Shown: positions 17,025 to 25,577 of the stretch, in pieces
How positions within the stretch are numbered: the stretch's first letter is position 1
Layout: each line of letters opens with the position of its first letter
Origin: Bacteroidales bacterium
Lineage (GTDB): Bacteria > Bacteroidota > Bacteroidia > Bacteroidales > UBA10428
DNA length: 36,233 nucleotides
NCBI GenBank assembly: GCA_016938235.1
Contig: JAFGVA010000005.1
Coordinates: 1 to 36,233 of the forward strand
Direction of reading: 5' to 3'
Position numbers and translations under genes: made by a program
The notes under the pieces: model-generated
Seen by the model: the letters and a program-made list of their open reading frames with translations, nothing else
What the model was told of the DNA's origin: nothing
Database searches by the model: none

Positions 17025-17035
17025 AGAATAACATT

Positions 17036-18979
17036 TTACCAGTTTGAATATTTTCTTACCATTTCAAGTAATAAATCTATAACAATTGGTTTTGGAAGTA
17101 AATCAGAAAAGCCATAAGCATGGTATTTCTCAATATCTTCTTTTAACACATAGGCTGTTTGCGCAATAACCGGAATATTTTTTCTTATTTTAAGTATTTC
17201 TTTTGTTGTTTCAATACCATCCATGCCTGGCAAGTTAATATCCATAATTACAAGATCAATTTCAGCTTTATTTTCAATGAACATTTGTATAGCTTTTTCG
17301 CCATTATTTGCATGGATTAACTTGTAGTTCTCGAAATTAGAGTTTTTTAAAATTGTTTCAATCAGCAAATAGTTTACCGATTCATCTTCAACAACTAAAA
17401 TTGTAAAAGGATTTACCCTTTGTTTGCTTGTAATTATCGTGTCTTCCTTTTTATCCATATCAACCTGTGAGGTGGTTACATAAGGTATTTTAAGTAAAAA
17501 GGTTGAGCCTTTTCCAGGTGTTGATTCAACTGTTAATTTACCTCCTAATTGACGGGCATTTTCTTTTGCAATGGGTAATCCTATTCCTAGTCCATCTGGT
17601 ATATTCCATCCTTTGCTTTTTACCTGTATAAAATACTTGAATATATTTTTTATATTGGCACGGGATATCCCAATTCCTGTGTCTTTCACGTGTATTGTAA
17701 TTTCTTCTCCTGCTGTTTTATAACCTATTTCAATATACCCCTCATGGGTGTATTTTACAGCATTTTCCAGCAGGTTTGTTACTATTATATTTAATTTATG
17801 CTTATCTGATATTATCAGGCTATTTGAGTCTGGTAATGCTTTCTTAAGATATATTGGAACTTTCTTTGAGGAAGATTTCATCTCGAATTCCGAATAAATT
17901 TCAAGCAGGAACTCATTTATACTAAACATTGTATTGTTTATCAGGGTTTTTTCTGCTTCAGCAGATGAAACTTCAAGTATGTTTTGAAACAGTTTATAAA
18001 GTTTGCGGCTGTTTGAAGATATAATTCCTGCAAAACTCTTTCTTTTTTCATCGCTTAGTTCGGTTTTTTCCAATAATTCCGAAAAACCAAGTATTCCGTT
18101 CAGTGGTGTTCTTATTTCATGCGAAATGTTTTTCAGGAAGCTATCTTTCAGGCGATCGCTCTCCTCAGCCTTGTTTTTAGCTATTATTAGTTTTGAATTT
18201 TGTTCCTGAAGTTTAAGTTCGTTTGCTATTAAGCTGTCCCGTAAAAGTTTGTTTCTTTTAGCCTGTTCTATTACACGCTGATAACTAAAAGAAGTTAAAA
18301 CCAATAATCCAATAAATATGAGTAAATGAGTGAGCGCTATATCCCTGATATTTTCAAATGCAACTTCATTGTAATTATCCATCGGAACCGATACACTAAT
18401 TCCACCACGAATATCGCCTAATTTATACCCCTGGTGTGCATGGCATTTCAGACAACTTTCCTCAACTACCATAGCCTGCATATACCTCATGTATCTTAGG
18501 TCATCCGTTTTTTTAATTTCATAGTTTTCTATTATGCCATTTTCAAATAGTTCTAAACTATGCGTTTCCCAGGTATCAGGTGCGTTTTGTTTTCGAATAG
18601 GGTTCAGACTGGTTATATGCCCTTTAACGCCATATTCTTCCTGAGCCAGTTCATGCACCTGTCTGGTCATATAAGCAGGATTAACAAGTGTAAATTCTTT
18701 TCCCGAGTCGGTTCTAATATTCCTGTCTTCAATGTACAGAAGATTCGGGTTTGGAGGTGTTTGTTCGGTTATGGGCACATAAACTCCTCCGTGCATCGAT
18801 GCCCATCTACGGTACAATAAGTCTTTGTTGTAGCTGGCTTTAGCTTCTATTAGGGCATAATTTTTTGCTGCCTGTAGCTGGTTGTGAATATTCCAGACTA
18901 TAGAAACAATAAAGAGCGCAGCATTTATAATCAGAAAAAGTAAAAAGAATTGTCTGATATTTCTGGTTTCCAATTTCAT
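17036..18979 (-). CDS. Hybrid histidine kinase with periplasmic DUF3365/Tll0287-like heme domain
   Basis: The 647-residue membrane kinase has TM1 at about 10-30, a periplasmic domain at about 31-215, TM2 at about 216-236, HisKA with H287 (NISHEIRTPLNG), HATPase (LLENAVKYT, DTGIGISRAN, GLGIGLPIA) and a C-terminal receiver with D580 (LVIMDINLP). The periplasmic part resembles the DUF3365/Tll0287-like family and carries C176-x-x-C179-H180 (SCLKCH), a covalent c-type heme attachment motif. The protein is therefore a likely redox or gas sensor. The receiver is closely related in layout to that of the adjacent kinase (QTAYVLKED here versus QTAYAMKTD), suggesting a shared origin. Its partner phosphotransfer protein is not in the window. 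Confidence 0.92.
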   Translation of the reverse strand: MKLETRNIRQFFLLFLIINAALFIVSIVWNIHNQLQAAKNYALIEAKASYNKDLLYRRWASMHGGVYVPITEQTPPNPNLLYIEDRNIRTDSGKEFTLVNPAYMTRQVHELAQEEYGVKGHITSLNPIRKQNAPDTWETHSLELFENGIIENYEIKKTDDLRYMRYMQAMVVEESCLKCHAHQGYKLGDIRGGISVSVPMDNYNEVAFENIRDIALTHLLIFIGLLVLTSFSYQRVIEQAKRNKLLRDSLIANELKLQEQNSKLIIAKNKAEESDRLKDSFLKNISHEIRTPLNGILGFSELLEKTELSDEKRKSFAGIISSNSRKLYKLFQNILEVSSAEAEKTLINNTMFSINEFLLEIYSEFEMKSSSKKVPIYLKKALPDSNSLIISDKHKLNIIVTNLLENAVKYTHEGYIEIGYKTAGEEITIHVKDTGIGISRANIKNIFKYFIQVKSKGWNIPDGLGIGLPIAKENARQLGGKLTVESTPGKGSTFLLKIPYVTTSQVDMDKKEDTIITSKQRVNPFTILVVEDESVNYLLIETILKNSNFENYKLIHANNGEKAIQMFIENKAEIDLVIMDINLPGMDGIETTKEILKIRKNIPVIAQTAYVLKEDIEKYHAYGFSDLLPKPIVIDLLLEMVRKYSNW

Positions 18980-19225
18980 CTTAGCAGCAAATACTTTAAT
19001 AAAGCTTGAGTTATATTTAAATAATTTGAGGGTAAGCTCTTTATTTTCATTAAAGTAATAAAAAAAATACTTTCAATCAAGAAAATAAAATTATCAGGAG
19101 TACACATATTGCCTGCAATTTGGATAATCGAAGTAGTATTTAACTTTTCTTTAACATTTAAAATTTTTTTTATCTTATAATGTTATGGTATACTGCGTGT
19201 TTGAATAGGTTAACTTAAAGCAACT

Positions 19226-19648
19226 ATGTTTTGGCATAAAATTATTCCTGAAATCAATCTTTATCTTCAATATTTTCAGGGTGAATTTAAATTAGATAGC
19301 GCTATAAATGCTATGGCAGCGGTTATAAATGAACCACAATATAATTCGGGTTATAATTCGATTATCGATTTTCGGGACACCAGTTTTGTTTTTACCGAAG
19401 CAGAAATACAACAATTTGTCAGCTTCATTGTAAAAGCCAATGCAGCTGAAAAAAGAAGAAAAGTTTCATTGTTAACTTCAAATCCAAACCAGGTATTTTA
19501 TCTTTCCTTATTTACGCACTTTGCCCAAAATATTAAAGTAAACTACAATATATTTAGTACGGTGGATGCAGCAATTGAATGGATCGAGACAGATAAAATA
19601 AATTTTCAGTTTATAAAAGATGAAATCAGGTTAATACGATCAACTTAA
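19226..19648 (+). CDS. STAS/SpoIIAA-like small protein, copy 1
   Basis: The 140-residue protein alternates strands and helices: INLYLQYFQGEFKLDSAINA, SGYNSIIDFRDTSFVF, a helix near 60-75, KVSLLTSNPNQVFYLSLF, and IFSTVDAAIEWIE. The IIDFRD core and overall layout resemble STAS or SpoIIAA-like domains of Bacteroidota signalling loci. No enzyme motif is seen. It is the convergent partner of the paralogue at 19662, with 13 bases between the stops, and divergent from the heme-type hybrid kinase. Role unknown; a phospho-switch or partner-binding role is only inference from the fold. Confidence 0.7.
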   Translation: MFWHKIIPEINLYLQYFQGEFKLDSAINAMAAVINEPQYNSGYNSIIDFRDTSFVFTEAEIQQFVSFIVKANAAEKRRKVSLLTSNPNQVFYLSLFTHFAQNIKVNYNIFSTVDAAIEWIETDKINFQFIKDEIRLIRST

Positions 19649-19661
19649 TAAGTGATAATTA

Positions 19662-20108
19662 TTATCTATTCGATTTGGTAGAAAGGATTTCCTGAATATT
19701 AGCGGTCAGTTCGAAATTATCTTTGTATTTTATTTCTAACCAGTCGAGTGATGCCTCTAAAGTACTGAATATTTTAAATAAAATTGGAAGTTGAGACTTC
19801 TTTGACTGTTCTTCAAACAGAGTAAGGTGATATACTTGCGAAGGAGTTTCTGTTAAAAGTGCAACTTTTCTTTTGTTTAGGGCATTTTGGCTTGCAAGGA
19901 AGTTAAAGTAAATTTCAATTTCTTCCTTCTTGAAATTCATATTCACATTCCTGAAATCAATAATACCATTAAATTTTGAATCATATTCTTTATCACTAAA
20001 TACTTCAATCATAATTGGTTTTATTGAGTTCATATTTAGCTCGCCAAGAAATTTCAGGATATATACATTATGTTCAGGCAATATTTTGTATACAGAAGAT
20101 CCTTCCAT
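19662..20108 (-). CDS. STAS/SpoIIAA-like small protein, copy 2
   Basis: This protein of 148 residues is a paralogue of the gene at 19226. Corresponding blocks: HNVYILKFLGELNMNSI, SKFNGIIDFRNVNMNF, KVALLTETPSQVYHLTLFEE and IFSTLEASLDWLE. The ATG at 20108 was chosen because GGAG lies 6 bases upstream; the frame also opens at a TTG 6 bases earlier. The IIDFR-N/D core and the KVxLLT block are conserved between copies, while the tails differ. The two copies are encoded tail to tail, so read-through transcripts from each would be antisense to the other. Function unknown. Confidence 0.7.
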   Translation of the reverse strand: MEGSSVYKILPEHNVYILKFLGELNMNSIKPIMIEVFSDKEYDSKFNGIIDFRNVNMNFKKEEIEIYFNFLASQNALNKRKVALLTETPSQVYHLTLFEEQSKKSQLPILFKIFSTLEASLDWLEIKYKDNFELTANIQEILSTKSNR

Positions 20109-20228
20109 AAGCAACTCCAGATTAAGCAGGGTTTAAAATATTTATTCAATAAAATTAAATAAAAATACATAAAACCAAAAACTAAAGCGGTAACAGTCAG
20201 TATTAATAAATTATTACTTCTAATTTCT

Positions 20229-20383
20229 ATTCCGATTTAAAACCAGGAATTGTTCGTTACTTAATTCCGATTCCTATATTCCGATTCAAGTTTAAAACTT
20301 GAATCAGTTATGTTTTAACCTTGAATTAATTCTCAAATCTGATTCAAGTTTTAAACTTGAATCAGTTAAGTCAAACTTGAATC
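20229..20383. repeat. Palindromic repeat cluster in the 300-base gene-free gap
   Basis: The gap from 20115 to 20419 holds no gene. It contains two near-identical palindromes: gattcaagttt-a-aaacttgaatc at 20283-20305 (11-base arms) and ctgattcaagttt-t-aaacttgaatcag at 20339-20365 (13-base arms), both followed by cagtta or agttaa. A third half copy, aaacttgaatc, lies at 20373-20383. The word attccgatt also recurs at 20229, 20264 and 20278. The cluster is downstream of the VWA-OmpA gene and upstream of copy 2 of the STAS-like pair. The stems are AT-rich with no T-tract, so a repeat family (REP-like) or protein-binding array is more likely than a simple terminator. Confidence 0.6.
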
Positions 20384-20419
20384 GTTAATAAGTGTGTTTT
20401 CTGTAAAAAAAACTATTGT

Positions 20420-23400
20420 CTATTTCTCATTTACTTGAATTTCGACCCTGCGATTTTCAGCCCTTCCTGCTTCGGTTTCGTTTGTAGTAAGTGGTTTATC
20501 AAATCCCCACGGCTGTGTTTTTATTCTATTGGCTGCTATTCCTTGCTTGAGTAAAAATTCTTTTACCGAGAGTGTTCTTTGTCGGGCAAGATTATAGTTA
20601 TACGATTGGCTTCCTATATTATCGGTATGTCCATGAATTGTGATTGAGATTTTTGGATTTTCATTCAGTACCCTAACAAGTTGGTTTAACTCACTGAATG
20701 ATTCCTTCATCAGTTCTGAATTTCCAAACCCAAAAAATATGCAATTAAGTTTTATGTAATTACCCGGCTTAAGTTCGGTTAAAAACATTTTTACAGTTAA
20801 CGTGTCTGTTGTTACAGGTTTTGTTAAATCAATTTGCTGACTTGAAGTAAGGTAACCCGGAGCTGAGGCGAAAAAGCCATAGGCTCTGTCGGGATTTAAA
20901 ATTAAAGAAAACACACCTTCAAAGTCAGATTCCGATTCGTTGATATTTTTGCCGCTTTCTAAGTCGGTGCATTTAATGAACGATTTTAATGGAAGGCTAT
21001 CGCTTTGTCTAAAGGTTTGGCCAAATACAACATGTTTCTTTGGAGCCACCACTTCGCCATATAGTTTAAGCTTTAATTCATTGGAGCTGCTAAACTTTAT
21101 GCTGGCAATGGTTGTTGTTATACCTCGTCGTAAACCGGTAAAGTTAATTTGAAAAAATAGAGTATCGCCGGGTTTTATATTTTTGCCCAATTGATGAATA
21201 AAATTTATTTGACTGGTATCCGGCCCCAGGTTTTGTATGTAATTGGTTTGTATAATCTCAGAACCCGTGTTAACCAGAATCGGAATTATCGTGTCTTTTT
21301 CTGAGTAAATAAGCAGCTTTCCCAGGTTATGAGCATTGTTAAGAAGCTGGAAAGGCCTTCCTTCAGCCTCGGCTATGATATGGGTCAGAAGTGTATCGAA
21401 TTCAGTATAACATTTAAGTATAGCATGTTTTTTACCAATAGTTTTTGGTTGAAACCGAAGCTCTAAATTCCTTGTTTCCTGGTTTTTAACTGGTATGCTG
21501 CACCATGAATTTATCAGATCGAAATCGGTGCTGTTTTCTCCTTCAATCTCAATCTTATTGATTTCAATTGGCAGGTTAGAAAAATTTAAGTATGCTGAAT
21601 CAAGCTGATATTCCCGGGTCTGATTTGTATATAAACAGCCAAGAAAAAATGTATCCTTAGCAAAAAGTTTTGGCTGAATAATAGAGAATCTCCCGGAGTA
21701 GTCTGGTTCAAACTCCTTTATTTCGGGACTCCAGAGTTCCGGAGCCTGGCTGTTTGTCGCAAGTATTAATTCTTCACTTGCTGGTATGAATACAGCCTGA
21801 TATTTTTCAGATGGTGCTGACTGAAATTCAGTAAGAATACTAAAATCTTCCAATTTTAAGATTGAATGGAAGCCCGAGTTTCTTAGTAAAAGAACTTTTG
21901 TACCTTCGGGATTTATTATGAAATCGACTAGTGAAGGACTATACAGCTGTTCTGTAATTCCTGATTTTAAGTCTGTTTTACCTAGTGTATCGTTTTGGTA
22001 GTAAAATAATCCATAGTCAGCAGAATATGTTTTAAAAGCAATGTTTTTTTCGGCCTCAAAAAGTTTTTCTCCCGAATAGCTATCAACAAAAATGATGCTG
22101 CTGTCGGGTAAACGTGAAATATAAAAACTGCCCGATATACTAAAACTTTCAAATTTTGTGTTTTTGGGTATCGTTTTCTTTTCGCCGGTTGCCAGGCAAA
22201 GAATTTTTTCCGGAGTGTTGTTAATCAAGACGATTGCTGTTTGGTTTTCAGGGCTAACAATTAATTTAAAATTAGCATGGTCTACCCTTTCTTTATAAGT
22301 TATCTTGTTTAATTCAGTATTCCATACTTTGAATTCATTTTCCAGGTTGAGTGTGAATGCAAAAACACCATTATTTGTTATTCCGGCATAATTAATTCTG
22401 CTGTTATCAATAACAGTATCATGCAGTTCGGAATATAAAGAAGTAATTTGTTGTGATGTTTCATTCACTTTCTTAAGTTTTGATGGTATGGTTTTTATAC
22501 TTCCATCGCTCAGACAAATTGAGTTGAAGAATTTTCCTTTATTTGATTCCAGAGATTTAGTTGTTCCACTCTCATCGTAATGAAAACTTACCTGGCTTTT
22601 ACTAAATCCGATGATTTTATCTGTTTTGTTAAAACAGGCTCCTTCGCTTACAATTATTCTGGCTTTGAGCATAGTAAAACCCTTGTCTTTGTTACATACA
22701 TAAACCATATTGTTTACTGACGAGGCAAAAAGAATTTTAGAGCCATCTTCTTTAATATCAATGCTTTCAAACTCATAATCGTTTATGTCCATGCTATGCT
22801 TAAAGACTAAATTATCCTTTCTTACCGGTGCAGGTCTTATTTTAATTCTGGCATTGCTGGAAGTGTCATGGGGTATTTTCCAAAGGTAGGTGTTGTTAGA
22901 GCATGTGCCGGCATTTATCCATTCTGTTGAATCGCTTAATTGGTAAGAAACATACACCTGGCGATCTTTTTTTATTCCTTGCCATTTAATTATAGTTTCA
23001 GAACCTGTTGCGAAAAGCTCACCACCATGAGGTTCAAGCAACACAATTTGTTCACCTTTTCCGCCGGTGAGCTGAACACCTTTTTGGGGACAGTTTTCAG
23101 AGAATATACTTAATGTTGCTAAAAATTCTCCTTCTTCTTTTGGGGCATAACTTACGGGTAGAATAAGCTTTTCCGATGTCTTTATTTGTTGCTTCAAATC
23201 GAAATCTTTATCAATTGTGAAAACAGGATGGTTAATTTTTACATCATTAAGCTGTACAGGATTGTTCGCTGAAATTAGTTTAAGTTCCAACTCAGAGTTC
23301 TCTCCGGGTTTTATGTAACCAAAGTTAAGTTCATCCGCATCTACGTTAAGTTGACTTACCTTTTCCGAAGGGATTTTATAATTATAAATCAGTTCTTGTT

Positions 23401-24250
23401 CCTTATAAATAATTTTTCCATTTCTTTCAGCATTACAACCAAATTTTGCTTTCCATGAAACTTTTCCATATAAATCAGACTGAATTGTGCTCAGAATCCG
23501 GAAGTAAACATCAGTAACTTCTTTTTCCGATTGCATTGCTTCGTAATAATCGCCTCCGGTTTTAACAGCTATTTCTTTCAATGATTCAGGCATTGGCAGC
23601 TCTATAGAGATAGTGAATATTTCAACATCAATCTTATTTGCCCTTGAGATAACAGAGTCTGCATCAATATGACTAAGTCCGTCGGTAAGAAATACAATAA
23701 CTTTTTTATTCTTTGCTCTTTCCATGAAATTCAAACCTCCGGCATCTGGATTTAAAAACGCCTCGTAATAGCTGGTGCCACCCAAAGATTTAATTTTATC
23801 CAGCGTATAAGCAAGGTTCATCTTATTTTGGGTAAAATCGCAGTTAACCAGTACCTCGTTATTGAAACTTGCAATGGCAACTTCAGAAACTTCTAATGGA
23901 ACCTGGTTAATAAAATTCAGGGCTGCATCTTTTACAATTCTTAATCTTTCCTGGCCCATAGAACCAGATATGTCAATTACCATTAAAACAGAAAGAGCAA
24001 CCCGGGTTGTTTTTGGATTTTCGATTTTCAGGATCTCCAGATTTTCGCCCTTTTCAAATACGGTGAAATCTGTGAGATTGTATTCGGTTATTTGTTCAAG
24101 GCCGGAAGTATGAGTATGGATGATGGCTTCAAGAACTGGAAAATTCTTCGAATTGACATTAATAATTTTTATATCCTGAGCACGGGCTGACACATTTCCA
24201 ATTAAAAGAATTGCAACAGACAATACAGAAGAAAAAGAGGATTTCTTCAT
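20420..24250 (-). CDS. Giant exported VWA - beta-rich - OmpA C-terminal-domain protein
   Basis: Translation from ATG 24250 (MKKSSFSSV) gives 1276 residues; a longer frame opens upstream, but this start has a clean signal peptide ending in SARAQ. Residues about 85-250 are a von Willebrand factor A domain with MIDAS D93-x-S95-x-S97 (VIDISGSMG). An Ig-like/FN-like stretch follows (about 290-440), then repetitive beta-strand blocks suggestive of a propeller (about 480-800), further Ig-like segments, a carboxypeptidase-regulatory-like segment (about 1060-1130), and a C-terminal OmpA peptidoglycan-binding domain (HGHTDNIGSQSYNYNLARQR and RRVEIQVNEK). It probably sits in the periplasm or on the outer membrane with the OmpA part on peptidoglycan. 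Specific role unknown; it resembles envelope or gliding-type scaffolds of Bacteroidota. Confidence 0.85.
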   Translation of the reverse strand: MKKSSFSSVLSVAILLIGNVSARAQDIKIINVNSKNFPVLEAIIHTHTSGLEQITEYNLTDFTVFEKGENLEILKIENPKTTRVALSVLMVIDISGSMGQERLRIVKDAALNFINQVPLEVSEVAIASFNNEVLVNCDFTQNKMNLAYTLDKIKSLGGTSYYEAFLNPDAGGLNFMERAKNKKVIVFLTDGLSHIDADSVISRANKIDVEIFTISIELPMPESLKEIAVKTGGDYYEAMQSEKEVTDVYFRILSTIQSDLYGKVSWKAKFGCNAERNGKIIYKEQELIYNYKIPSEKVSQLNVDADELNFGYIKPGENSELELKLISANNPVQLNDVKINHPVFTIDKDFDLKQQIKTSEKLILPVSYAPKEEGEFLATLSIFSENCPQKGVQLTGGKGEQIVLLEPHGGELFATGSETIIKWQGIKKDRQVYVSYQLSDSTEWINAGTCSNNTYLWKIPHDTSSNARIKIRPAPVRKDNLVFKHSMDINDYEFESIDIKEDGSKILFASSVNNMVYVCNKDKGFTMLKARIIVSEGACFNKTDKIIGFSKSQVSFHYDESGTTKSLESNKGKFFNSICLSDGSIKTIPSKLKKVNETSQQITSLYSELHDTVIDNSRINYAGITNNGVFAFTLNLENEFKVWNTELNKITYKERVDHANFKLIVSPENQTAIVLINNTPEKILCLATGEKKTIPKNTKFESFSISGSFYISRLPDSSIIFVDSYSGEKLFEAEKNIAFKTYSADYGLFYYQNDTLGKTDLKSGITEQLYSPSLVDFIINPEGTKVLLLRNSGFHSILKLEDFSILTEFQSAPSEKYQAVFIPASEELILATNSQAPELWSPEIKEFEPDYSGRFSIIQPKLFAKDTFFLGCLYTNQTREYQLDSAYLNFSNLPIEINKIEIEGENSTDFDLINSWCSIPVKNQETRNLELRFQPKTIGKKHAILKCYTEFDTLLTHIIAEAEGRPFQLLNNAHNLGKLLIYSEKDTIIPILVNTGSEIIQTNYIQNLGPDTSQINFIHQLGKNIKPGDTLFFQINFTGLRRGITTTIASIKFSSSNELKLKLYGEVVAPKKHVVFGQTFRQSDSLPLKSFIKCTDLESGKNINESESDFEGVFSLILNPDRAYGFFASAPGYLTSSQQIDLTKPVTTDTLTVKMFLTELKPGNYIKLNCIFFGFGNSELMKESFSELNQLVRVLNENPKISITIHGHTDNIGSQSYNYNLARQRTLSVKEFLLKQGIAANRIKTQPWGFDKPLTTNETEAGRAENRRVEIQVNEK

Positions 24251-24518
24251 ATTAGGAATATTCAACAAGGTTTTGACAGCAAATAAACAATACCACAAAC
24301 GAATAAATTTACTAAATAGTATAACAGCATCAAAGAGAGCTTAACATTTTATAGACTTCTTTGCAGTTAATAAGTATGTATAAACTGCCATATGTTCATA
24401 TTTTTTGAATAACTATGTCAACATTTCTTGTTATTTACCTGTTTAGAGTGCTAATATTGAGGTGGTATATTTATTGATATCATGTTTGTTATTCGAAAAT
24501 AATTAAAACAATATAACT

Positions 24519-25520
24519 ATGAGTTTATTTAAACCGCTGGAAACTTCAGGGGAAAATTCAAAAAAAGAAACTCCAAAAGGAGAAGCAGAAAAAGTAAGAT
24601 GTTTAATAATAGGTTCAGGACCAGCAGGATACACAGCCGCTATTTATGCAGCAAGAGCAAATCTTAATCCGGTTTTGTACGAAGGCTTACAACCAGGCGG
24701 GCAGCTTACTACCACCACCGAAGTTGAAAATTTTCCGGGGTATCCCGAAGGTGTAACCGGTCCGGTAATGATGGAAGACTTAAAAAAACAGGCATCGCGT
24801 TTTGGTACTGATATTCGCTGGGGTTTAGTAACAGATGTTGATTTTTCGGGATCTGTACACAAAGTAATTGTTGATGATAAGCATGTAATTGAGGCTGATT
24901 CGGTTATTATTTCTACAGGAGCTACAGCAAAATACCTCGGCCTTGAATCGGAGAATAAATATATGGGTTCTGGAGTCTCGGCTTGTGCTACCTGCGACGG
25001 TTTTTTTTACAAGGGTAAAGATGTAGCTGTTGTTGGTGGAGGCGATACGGCAGCAGAAGAAGCAATGTATTTGGCAGGTCTTTGTAATAAGGTTTATTTA
25101 ATTGTTCGCAAGCCATTTTTACGTGCATCAAAAGTTATGCAGGAGAGAGTGATGAACACACCAAATGTAGAAGTTCTTTTTGAACATAATACCAAAGAAT
25201 TACGTGGCGAAGGTGTTGTTGAAGAAGCAATTCTGATTAAGAGAAAAGGCGAAGCCGACGAAGCAGAAGTGAGCATCAAAATCGATGGTTTCTTCCTGGC
25301 TATTGGACATACTCCAAACTCAGCTCCATTCAGCAAGTATATCAATACGTATGACGATGGCTACATAAAAACCATTCCGGGATCTTCAAAAACCAATGTT
25401 GCCGGTGTATTTGCCTGCGGTGATGTACAGGATAAAACCTATCGTCAGGCAGTTACTGCTGCAGGTTCGGGCTGTATGGCCGCTATTGATGCTGAACGAT
25501 ATCTGTCTGAAAAGAAATAA
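24519..25520 (+). CDS. trxB: Thioredoxin reductase
   Basis: The 333-residue FAD enzyme reduces thioredoxin with NADPH in the cytoplasm. FAD-binding GSGPAGYTAAIYAARA begins near residue 32, the redox disulfide is C156-ATC159 within CATCDGFFY, and the NADPH fold has VVGGGDTAAEEA. The closing GVFACGDVQDKTYRQAVTAAGSG is typical. About 25 polar residues precede the conserved start, a modest extension relative to the usual length of about 310. It is monocistronic, ending in a strong hairpin shared with the convergent PLP-enzyme gene. Confidence 0.96.
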   Translation: MSLFKPLETSGENSKKETPKGEAEKVRCLIIGSGPAGYTAAIYAARANLNPVLYEGLQPGGQLTTTTEVENFPGYPEGVTGPVMMEDLKKQASRFGTDIRWGLVTDVDFSGSVHKVIVDDKHVIEADSVIISTGATAKYLGLESENKYMGSGVSACATCDGFFYKGKDVAVVGGGDTAAEEAMYLAGLCNKVYLIVRKPFLRASKVMQERVMNTPNVEVLFEHNTKELRGEGVVEEAILIKRKGEADEAEVSIKIDGFFLAIGHTPNSAPFSKYINTYDDGYIKTIPGSSKTNVAGVFACGDVQDKTYRQAVTAAGSGCMAAIDAERYLSEKK

Positions 25521-25523
25521 TAA

Positions 25524-25558
25524 AAAAAGGGGCTGTTTAAAAAAAAAGGCCCCTTTTT
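25524..25558. terminator. Bidirectional intrinsic terminator between trxB and PLP-enzyme gene
   Basis: A perfect 10-base stem pairs aaaaaggggc (25524-25533) with gcccctttttt-type arm gccccttttt (25549-25558) around a 15-base loop. The T-run follows the stem on the plus strand, and the A-run at its start serves as a T-run on the minus strand. It therefore fits both convergent genes (ends 25520 and 25578). Confidence 0.9.
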
Positions 25559-25577
25559 AATATTATACTTCAGACAA

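Noticed and set aside
20283-20383. Possible CRISPR array because repeated 28-base units occur about 58 bases apart.
   Set aside because: Only two full units, each palindromic over its whole length, with a degenerate interval and no cas genes nearby.
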